Part shown: piece by piece, positions 56,501 to 64,000 of the stretch
Numbering within the stretch: the stretch's first letter is position 1
Layout: each line of letters opens with the position of its first letter
Source of the DNA: Turbatrix aceti
Taxonomy: Eukaryota > Nematoda > Chromadorea > Rhabditida > Panagrolaimidae
Reading direction: 5' to 3'
Assembly (NCBI GenBank): GCA_963969345.1
Contig: OZ017767.1
Location: 558,001 to 622,000 of the forward strand
Length of the DNA stretch: 64,000 nt
Position numbers and translations under genes: made by a program
Notes under the pieces: generated by a model
Databases searched by the model: none
What the model saw: only the letters and a program-made list of their open reading frames with translations
Told to the model about the DNA's origin: nothing

Positions 56501-58594
56501 GTAAACACTTATTTGTCTTAAATGATTTGTAGTTGGTTACTATGTCTGCGTTCTTGTAGATGAACAAAGGGGAATGCTAGCGGCTCTCTGCTTTGCAGAC
56601 CAAAAAAATCACAAATTCCGGTTCAATTTCGTTTTTTTTCACAAAAAAAATAGTTTTTATTTCCTGCATTGTTCCGCATGTTTTGAAATGCTTCACAAAG
56701 CAGAATTGCACGAGCACAGATGACGACTATTAGTGAAGAGGGGGATGGAGGTTTACAGACGTCCATAATCCCCCGATTCGCTGAGGTGAGGTGATTTGGC
56801 GTGCATCGACGACGAATGCTGGTTTACTGCTTGATGGAAACGTGTTTCTTTTAGTCCGTTGACAACAAATATTATGTTTATAAAAAATTATGCACTTTTG
56901 GGTTTTTATGAATGATAATGTCAGTGTCTGAAAAAGTTGTTGAAGGGAAGCATAATCTTTCTGGGTTTTTTTATTACGTCTGTTTGGCGTTGCGTGTGTT
57001 TGTTTGTTTGTTTGTTAGTTTTTTTGTTTGAACAGAAAAGTAAACTTGGGTTCCTTAGAAATTGTTGATAAACTGGGAGATTAGGGTTTTTGTTTGACTC
57101 AAGGTTTTTTTCATTTCGAATAGAAAATAACCATTTTGCTTTCAGTGTATTTCGTCCATCACAACGATACCTTCTACGCATTCTGACAGCTATTCAGATC
57201 GGATGCCGTCTTTATTGTTTCCAAAATTGCTCAATGGGATAGAGCACCCTTCGCCTCCCTCTTCTTCCAAGCACGCTTCTTTTTTTGTCACCAACAACGA
57301 CAATAACAATACATCCTACCACTACCCCAATGGGACGACCTGCCATAATTTTTACCAGCGTCACGAGTCGACGTGTAGCAGCAGCAATGATTCTCGCAAC
57401 TTTAATTTAAACAGCGCCCGTGACGATGAAATGGATGAATTTGACGCGGCCAAGAGAATGTCTGAGCTATCGACCAAGCTCGCGACCAAGGATGCCCTGG
57501 AGACTGAATTTGCTGGTATTCCTGTCAAAAGGCACTCGGCAGGTACGTCGACAAGCCAGGTGCCCAAGAATCAGTCCAGGATTCGACCGCACGCGATTTT
57601 GCCGTACGAAGAAACTCGTGTGGCTCTACATCCGACCAAAAAAAATCCCGACGGTTACATAAATGCTTCAAATGTCCGAATTCTGGTCAACTCCTACGTC
57701 TACCGGTTTATCGTTGCTCAATCACCTCTGAAAACCACTATAAACGATTTCTGGACTATGATTTGGGAGCATGGATCTCGTATTATAGTCATGCTAAATT
57801 CCTGCATGAATCCGTTGATATCCGACGCCCCCACTTATTGGCCAACCAAATCTCACGAAAAGATGGTTGCAGGAAACTTTTCTATCCGGCAACAAAGTTC
57901 ATCGTTTTCTTCTTCTGGCACGACGACAATTCTTGTCGTAAAGTGCCTTCCAACCGGTGAAAAACGTCTTATCTACCACCTAGCTTTCCATGGATTCGCC
58001 AACAACAAAAAAGGAGTTCCAGAATCTGTCAGCGAATTTCTGGATTTCATCGACGGTGTTAGCAGCATCAGGAGGCACGTCGAGAGTGAGCGCATTGCCA
58101 GCTACAATGCAGTGAATGCCTCGCGCCAGAATCGGTCACGTTCTCTCAGTCGATGCAGCACATCCGACGTCACTTCCCGTTCACGATCGCACAGCGTCGA
58201 TCGAACAGTGCATTGGCGAAAGAGACTAAACTTCGTGTCATGCAATGAAACAATAATTTCTCATCAACAAAATTCGACTTCAAAATACAACTTCACGCCA
58301 TCCGGAACGTCGACTCGTTTGTCCATACCTGATTCAGAGACAATCCACCATCTGCCATCGAAGAACGTTACGACACCCATGGTTGTGCATTGTCTGGACG
58401 GTGCAACAGATTCGGGGCTATTCATCCTTGCCGAGCTCACGATCAGGTGCATCGAGCAAAACGTCGAGATTGAAATCAAAAAACTCTTGTATCTTCTTCG
58501 CCAGCAACGCGGGTGTTTGCTCAGTTCCTTCGAGCAATACCTATTTGTTAATAAAGTCGTTTTGCTTTGTCTACAGCGTTCGCGTCTTATTTAA
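53550..58594 (+). CDS. PTPN14/21-like: PTPN14/PTPN21 (Pez)-type FERM-phosphatase, predicted catalytically dead
   Basis: Exons 53550-54119, 54393-55562 and 57146-58594 join in phase 0 to 1061 residues (human PTPN14 is about 1187). Residues 1-330 are a FERM domain (VFGLRFIAS, HFGIQFYTPNVFALQ, AALSLQAEFGDY). A long Ser/Pro-rich linker follows with poly-proline (PPPSPRLPIMNPLPPLP). The C-terminal PTP domain keeps the substrate-loop pattern (LHPTKKNPDGYINASN), FIVAQSPL...DFWTMIWE and the family ending (SRLI). The signature HCSAGVGRTG reads HCLDGATDSG: Cys is kept but the catalytic Arg is Asp. The WPD loop is also lost (HGFANNKKGVPE). This should be a pseudophosphatase. PTPN14 restrains YAP/Yorkie at junctions largely without catalysis. 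A micro-exon (55633-55641) could also exist. The 1.6-kb second intron contains a MITE. Confidence 0.86.
55881..56294. mobile_element. PIF/Harbinger-like MITE in the FERM-phosphatase intron
   Basis: The element starts GGGCTTGTCCAGAAATTACG and its end is the near-perfect inverted match (about 23 of 24 bases). A TTA duplication (55878-55880 and 56295-56297) flanks it, the 3-bp TWA target typical of PIF/Harbinger. Inside are several ATGACG motifs, two G-rich tracts near the left end and a G-rich patch near 56190. No transposase is present. Length is 414 bases. Confidence 0.85.
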
Positions 58595-58900
58595 TCTGAT
58601 TTTTGTTTTGAAAAAATAAACATTCCCTTGATTATATGGAAAACTCACATAAGAAAATAGCTAACAATCTGGCTGGAATTTTGGCTGCTAATCAAATTTA
58701 AAATGAATTTTTAAAAAATTTTAAAACTAATGATTTTTGTACGTATGCGTGCATTGCATTTTGTACTACTTCTATACGATCAAATATGAATTTATAAAAT
58801 TTATGGGTGTATTATGCGCCGTTTTACACATTCACACCATTTGTCTGTCTGTCATAAAAAGAATTTAGTTAGCAAGCAAAAGCTGCGCAGAGAAACCGTA

Positions 58901-58961
58901 AAAATATAAGCAGGGATCGTATAACGTTTAAAAAACACTATACGATCCCTGCTTATATTTT
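58901..58961. repeat. perfect 23-bp inverted repeat (hairpin)
   Basis: Arms 58901-58923 and 58939-58961 are perfectly complementary (AAAATATAAGCAGGGATCGT...) around a 15-base loop. A third partial copy of one arm (TATACGATCCCTG) follows at 58971-58983. It lies outside any gene, about 300 bases after the FERM-phosphatase. It could be a small foldback element or structured transcript. Confidence 0.8.
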
Positions 58962-59055
58962 ACGCTATACTATACGATCCCTGATCATAATTTTTTTGAC
59001 TGTAGAATTCAATACGGTAAACGAACTGTGTGTTTAACTTTTGGTGGAAAAAATA

Positions 59056-59530
59056 CTTATCGGCACAGTAACGCATTGGCATAGCAGCATTCGGCAATCG
59101 CGTCGCGGATCCACTCATTGGTTCGCACATCCCTGAAGAGTGGCAACAGTCTGTCGTGTTCGTGCCGTCGTAATTGCGCGACGTTATGCCAATTGCTTGT
59201 ATACTGTTCTAATGAGTATTTTTCCCGCCAAAAAAATTTAACATACAACTCTTATCAAAATTGCAATTCAAAATCAAACAAGAATATCAGTATTTTGTTT
59301 GAACCAGAAAGTTAGGAATAACAAAATTGTACTTGAACGAGTTCAGGGCAACAATCAAGCGGGGATATCGGTATTGTCTTTGAGAAGAAAGTTGGATTCA
59401 TGAACCATATGACTGGGAGCAAGCTGAAGAAGAGGCCACAGGTGCCGCGGAAGAACCGATCACCAATGGAATCACCAAGGGTCAAAAAACAATGACTGAC
59501 TCGAACGACAATCAAATCGACTAAATCGGC
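59056..59530. pseudogene. possible gene remnants on both strands
   Basis: On the minus strand, 59057-59230 encodes a coding-like C-terminus (NVAQLRRHEHDRLLPLFRDV ... CYANALLCR) ending in a stop. On the plus strand, 59403-59524 reads EPYDWEQAEEEATGAAEEPI and ends KTMTDSNDNQID with a stop, which looks like the tail of a real protein. Neither has a recoverable upstream exon and the frames before them are broken. They may be fragments carried with the repeat cluster to the right. I do not recognise either family. Confidence 0.3.
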
Positions 59531-59541
59531 ACGACAAAACG

Positions 59542-59883
59542 AGCTTGTGGATGGAGACTAGTTTTTGAAAGTCAATTGCATAAGCAGAGGCATGGTGTTA
59601 CAAGCTTTTTGCGTAAGCCAAGATATTGCATTTTGTTGCTCAGCACGGACAGACACAGCGATCGCATTCAGTGGGACACAAAAAATGTGGCATTTTCCAT
59701 GCGGTGTCGTTCACCACACTTCATGGTGCGTCCAAGCTAGGCCACATTCATGTACCTAAGCGATCAAAGTTTACAATTAGAGGAGGGCGCAATGCAACCA
59801 AACGACTTTGTGAATTTTTTTACTGGATAAGCGATGTGATCCCAGGCGTTTGGTGGACACAATGTTGTGCACGCCAGTTTTTG
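59542..59883 (+). repeat. inverted-repeat arm, direct copy (342 bp)
   Basis: The segment from AGCTTGTGGATGGAGACTAG to CAGTTTTTG is repeated in reverse orientation at 60641-60982 and again at 62340-62681. The copies differ at scattered bases (for example the plus copy has a T where the minus copies have a G-matched base). This arm forms the left side of a foldback structure of about 1.4 kb. Confidence 0.8.
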
Positions 59884-61373
59884 CATGGATCGTGAACTAA
59901 AATAAAAATGAAAAATGTTGGTATAAAGGCGGATATTTTTGAACAGTTATTATAAAAAATTTGTCAAAACGAATTACGCGGTTTGTAGCCTGCCAAAAGT
60001 TAAGTCGGAAAAACCTAACACGTGAATTGTGGCATGATTTTGAGTGTAAACTAGATCACTTGAATGGTAAAATTGATCACTTGAATGGCCCCTGAGGGGT
60101 GTTTTAACTTTAAATAAAAATTAAAAACCTTGTTGTCAAAAAAAAATAACACGTCGGCATGGAATTGACACCTGGGCAAAAAGATGGAGCAACTAGAAGC
60201 TGCGGTACACACCCACTGAACTATACATGTTGCATTTACTGCCTTTTACGGTCATTCATAAATTTAGAGTCGAATCTGACAAACGACGGCGAAGGTTAAC
60301 AGCGGTGACAATTCTGATGTCAGTTTGATCATTAATTCTTTCTGAAAATTGTATTCGACTCAGAATTCAAAGAACTTTCTACTGACGTCACAAGCATATC
60401 AAAAAATTATGCATTTCAAAAATTAGTGGAAAAAAGTTGGTAAAGTATGCGCAAACACTGCTTTTGTCCCCGTGCTTACGCCAAGGTTTTGTTTCTGTGG
60501 CACAGACAGTGAGAGCGATCGTAGCACAATAAGGTGTGGGGTTCCGCTAAGCTTGCACAGGAGCAGACGCACCTGTGTCCTAAGCAAATCGTTTTCGCGA
60601 CAGGGGCACAATTTCGTTCCACAGACCGCCGTCGTTTGTACAAAAACTTGCGTGCACAACATTGTGTCCACCAAACGCCTGGGATCACATCGCTTATCCA
60701 GTAAAGAAATTCACAAAGTCGTTTGGTTGCATTGCGCCCTCCTCTAATTGTAAACTTTGATCGCTTAGGTACATGAATGTGGCCTAGCATGGACGCGCCA
60801 TAAAGTGTTTTGAACGACAGCGCATGGAAAATGCCACATTTTTTGTGTCCCCCTGAATGCGATCGCTGTGTCTGTCCGTGCTGAGCAACAAAATGCAATA
60901 TCTTGGCTTACGCAAAAAGCTTGTAACACCATGCCTCTGCTTATGCAATTGACTTTCAAAAACTAGTCTCCATCCACAAGCTTTCGCAAGGGCGGAAAAA
61001 TGATGCGCGGAGACAGCTTTTGCCCCCGTGCTTACGCAAAAAAATTTGATTTACGATACGCGAAGACTGCTCTTGTCCCCCTGCATATGCAAAAAGCTTG
61101 TAGCGCCAAGCGTAATCATCAGCATTGCATTATTCGAAGAGACGCAGAGAAAAAGAACCTATGCACACACGGTGTAAAAGGGTTGGGGGACGTTTTGGGA
61201 AGTTAATCCGCAGCAGCACTGCGGTCCGCAGCGAGTGAAGGTGGTAGCTTTAATAGAATAAATCTCTTTGCGCAGTTGATTTTCGAGCGACACAGAAGAT
61301 TACTACCACGCGTACTAAAATGGCGTTTTGGCAGCAAAAAGTAAGGGGAAGGTCTGGCTGCCCAATGTCAGTC
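59878..61373 (+). repeat. 1.5-kb tandem duplication, copy A
   Basis: Bases 59878-61373 recur at 61577-63072 with a shift of 1699. They carry the same inverted-repeat arm and the same open frames. Similarity ends at TCAGTC, where the two flanks diverge. No protein family is recognised. The 91- and 140-codon frames are antisense overlaps of each other. Confidence 0.85.
60641..60982 (-). repeat. inverted-repeat arm, reverse copy 1
   Basis: Reverse complement of 59542-59883, inside duplication copy A. The minus-strand frame here (MHFVAQHGQTQRSHSGGHKK) continues beyond the arm in copy A, while the direct arm's version stops at the arm edge. Confidence 0.8.
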
Positions 61374-61576
61374 GCTACTGCAGTAAAAAGGAGTTTATTG
61401 CAAAGAAGTAATGATCTGCAAACAAGTCGCCGTAGTCTTCTAGAGTGTCCGTATGTGGTTGTTATGCGTACTTCTTTTACCGTTTTGTGACCCCGGTTCA
61501 ATTCTGTACGCGTTCAATTTTTTTTTATGTTTTCTCCGTATAACAAAAAAATTGGCAATGTCAAAAATATTAGTTT

Positions 61577-63072
61577 TTTTTGCATGGATCGTGAACTAAA
61601 ATAAAAATGAAAAATGTTGGTATAAAGGCGGATATTTTTGAACAGTTATTATAAAAAATTTGTCAAAACGAATTACGCGGTTTGTAGCCTGCCAAAAGTT
61701 AAGTCGGAAAAACCTAACACGTGAATTGTGGCATGATTTTGAGTGTAAACTAGATCACTTGAATGGTAAAATTGATCACTTGAATGGCCCCTGAGGGGTG
61801 TTTTAACTTTAAATAAAAATTAAAAACCTTGTTGTCAAAAAAAAATAACACGTCGGCATGGAATTGACACCTGGGCAAAAAGATGGAGCAACTAGAAGCT
61901 GCGGTACACACCCACTGAACTATACATGTTGCATTTACTGCCTTTTACGGTCATTCATAAATTTAGAGTCGAATCTGACAAACGACGGCGAAGGTTAACA
62001 GCGGTGACAATTCTGATGTCAGTTTGATCATTAATTCTTTCTGAAAATTGTATTCGACTCAGAATTCAAAGAACTTTCTACTGACGTCACAAGCATATCA
62101 AAAAATTATGCATTTCAAAAATTAGTGGAAAAAAGTTGGTAAAGTATGCGCAAACACTGCTTTTGTCCCCGTGCTTACGCCAAGGTTTTGTTTCTGTGGC
62201 ACAGACAGTGAGAGCGATCGTAGCACAATAAGGTGTGGGGTTCCGCTAAGCTTGCACAGGAGCAGACGCACCTGTGTCCTAAGCAAATCGTTTTCGCGAC
62301 AGGGGCACAATTTCGTTCCACAGACCGCCGTCGTTTGTACAAAAACTTGCGTGCACAACATTGTGTCCACCAAACGCCTGGGATCACATCGCTTATCCAG
62401 TAAAGAAATTCACAAAGTCGTTTGGTTGCATTGCGCCCTCCTCTAATTGTAAACTTTGATCGCTTAGGTACATGAATGTGGCCTAGCATGGACGCGCCAT
62501 AAAGTGTTTTGAACGACAGCGCATGGAAAATGCCACATTTTTTGTGTCCCCCTGAATGCGATCGCTGTGTCTGTCCGTGCTGAGCAACAAAATGCAATAT
62601 CTTGGCTTACGCAAAAAGCTTGTAACACCATGCCTCTGCTTATGCAATTGACTTTCAAAAACTAGTCTCCATCCACAAGCTTTCGCAAGGGCGGAAAAAT
62701 GATGCGCGGAGACAGCTTTTGCCCCCGTGCTTACGCAAAAAAATTTGATTTACGATACGCGAAGACTGCTCTTGTCCCCCTGCATATGCAAAAAGCTTGT
62801 AGCGCCAAGCGTAATCATCAGCATTGCATTATTCGAAGAGACGCAGAGAAAAAGAACCTATGCACACACGGTGTAAAAGGGTTGGGGGACGTTTTGGGAA
62901 GTTAATCCGCAGCAGCACTGCGGTCCGCAGCGAGTGAAGGTGGTAGCTTTAATAGAATAAATCTCTTTGCGCAGTTGATTTTCGAGCGACACAGAAGATT
63001 ACTACCACGCGTACTAAAATGGCGTTTTGGCAGCAAAAAGTAAGGGGAAGGTCTGGCTGCCCAATCTCAGTC
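61577..63072 (+). repeat. 1.5-kb tandem duplication, copy B
   Basis: Second copy of the 1496-base unit. Translated frames in both copies are identical, so the duplication is recent or an assembly duplication. The intervening 203 bases (61374-61576) are single-copy, except that TTCTGTACGCGTTCAA occurs after both units (about 61503 and 63112). Confidence 0.85.
62340..62681 (-). repeat. inverted-repeat arm, reverse copy 2
   Basis: The arm within duplication copy B, identical in position to 60641-60982 plus 1699 bases. Confidence 0.8.
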
Positions 63073-63248
63073 CCGCACACTTTTTAACCATTTGGAGACA
63101 CTGGTTTAATTCTGTACGCGTTCAAATATTTTTGCCTGTGTTCACTGCCTCGGGCAGACAAATGCATATTTGCAAACGAAAGTTAAGAATTTAAAACGTT
63201 CCTATCTTTCTGTCATATTTTTTTATTGCACTATGTACACAAAAAAAT

Positions 63249-64000
63249 TTACTGTTGAATGTTGACAGTTTTGGCAATGTCACAGACAAGACCCCAAATG
63301 GGCTTGTTTCGGTTAGCGTTGCATGTTGCGTCGTTGATTCGAGCACGTGCCTCCATTTCGGCTTCGTTAAACGGTTTTCTAGCGGGTGTCGTGGTCGTCT
63401 GAGGTTGCCAAGAAGCCGTCGTTTCTTTGCTAATTACTGATCTCGTTTGCGTTGTGATTTCGGTTTCAATTTTAGTAGTAGTACTGTATTCCTCAGTTGA
63501 ATTCTGCGTCGTTTCTGTCGTTGAGGTCAACGCCGGTTGTTTCGGGTCTGTTGTATACCCATCGGATGTAAACACGCTATGGTCCGTTGTTGCTTCAGGA
63601 ACTGTTGACACTCTTGAACGTTCAGTGGTTGTGGTTTCCACAGTTTGAGGTTGCAACTCCATGGGCCATAGACCGCTTCTTGAAATTTCGTCGTAAACAT
63701 GGGTGAAAGTGGTTGTGGCACTGCATTCTGAGATGGTGGTTGGAGTGTTGTCGTTTAGAGTTAATCTTACGTTAACGGATGTTGACCGATTTTGAACGTC
63801 TGTTGCCGTGACAGTGTAGCAGATGCCATTTGATTGCAAATCTCGTAGCATTTCGTAGGTATAGGAATCTTGGAGAATTATTTCACCTGAGAAGTAAAGA
63901 AAAATTTACAAAATTAATTCTTTTGTTAGTTTCTGTGCAAAAAATTTGAATTAATAAATAAAATAATTATGTGTGGAATTGTTTACTTACCACTTTTTTT
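63249..64000 (-). CDS. 3' end of a cadherin-like protein (partial)
   Basis: The minus strand exon 63249-63886 is preceded by a TCTCAG acceptor and a donor (GTAAGT at 63985-63990), with the first bases of the next upstream exon at 63991-64000. The first 45 residues resemble the end of a cadherin repeat (YTVTATDVQNRSTSVNVRLT followed by LNDNTP, i.e. T..A.D....S....V.LT..D.N.P). A Thr/Ser-rich mucin-like stretch follows (ETTTTERSRVSTVPEATTD), then a short Cys-containing end. I see no transmembrane segment after it, so this form may be secreted. The bulk of the gene lies to the right of the window. Confidence 0.6.

Noticed and set aside
59565..60898. 64-, 89-, 91- and 140-codon frames in the inverted repeats as genes
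   Set aside because: They overlap each other in several frames and on both strands. One arm truncates them, and no family or splice context supports any one frame.
1..64000. CRISPR arrays, bacterial operons or prophage
   Set aside because: No spaced identical repeats. Introns, TATA boxes, MITEs and a SINE show a eukaryotic nuclear genome.

Overview
The window is animal nuclear DNA, most probably from a nematode. It is AT-rich with long T/A runs. Genes have many introns, often only 45-70 nt long, with strong TTTTCAG acceptors. Several start codons lie just after a splice-acceptor-like TTTCAG, as expected for trans-spliced leaders or short 5'UTR introns. The gene content also fits nematodes: a single-domain TIMP, an ShKT protein, a CPG4-like cysteine-rich secreted protein, two serpentine receptors and a tandem M1 aminopeptidase. 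No bacterial or viral genes were recognised. Gene models below were assembled by hand from splice sites. For complete multi-exon models the summed exon lengths are divisible by three.

Layout. 1-9 kb: 3' end of a small membrane-protein gene, a TIMP, an ShKT gene (minus), a tRNA-derived SINE, and a RhoU/RhoV-type GTPase whose third intron holds an opposite-strand small membrane-protein gene. 9.3-12.1 kb: RMC1 (Mon1-Ccz1 regulator). 12.4-20.9 kb: a four-unit tandem array. Each unit carries one intronless 104-residue gene of unknown family behind a fixed E-box/TATA promoter, and one unit has a hAT MITE inserted just after the stop codon. 20.9-22.5 kb: a serpentine receptor and the 37-residue OST4 gene, both minus. 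22.9-29.5 kb: three plus-strand genes close together (unknown 502-aa protein, AKAP17A, RPL12). 29.7-36.9 kb: an SH2-like protein, a CPG4-like secreted protein, a degenerate DEAD-box protein and a second serpentine receptor. 36.9-43.8 kb: no convincing gene. 43.8-50.5 kb: one 13-exon gene encoding two fused M1 aminopeptidase modules. 50.7-53.5 kb: one small minus exon and short retroposon tails. 53.5-58.6 kb: a PTPN14/PTPN21-type FERM-phosphatase with a degenerate catalytic centre and a Harbinger-like MITE in its large intron. 58.9-63.1 kb: hairpins, gene remnants, a 1.5-kb tandem duplication and a long inverted repeat. 63.2-64.0 kb: 3' end of a cadherin-like gene (minus, runs off the window).

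Themes. Three signalling or RNA enzymes carry changes at their defining catalytic residues: RhoU at the positions equivalent to 12 and 61, DEAD-box motifs I, II, V and VI, and the PTP WPD and P-loop motifs. The strongest candidate for an undescribed element is the tandem array. Its four copies differ only at synonymous sites inside the 104-residue frame, while E-box, TATA and ATG keep identical spacing.
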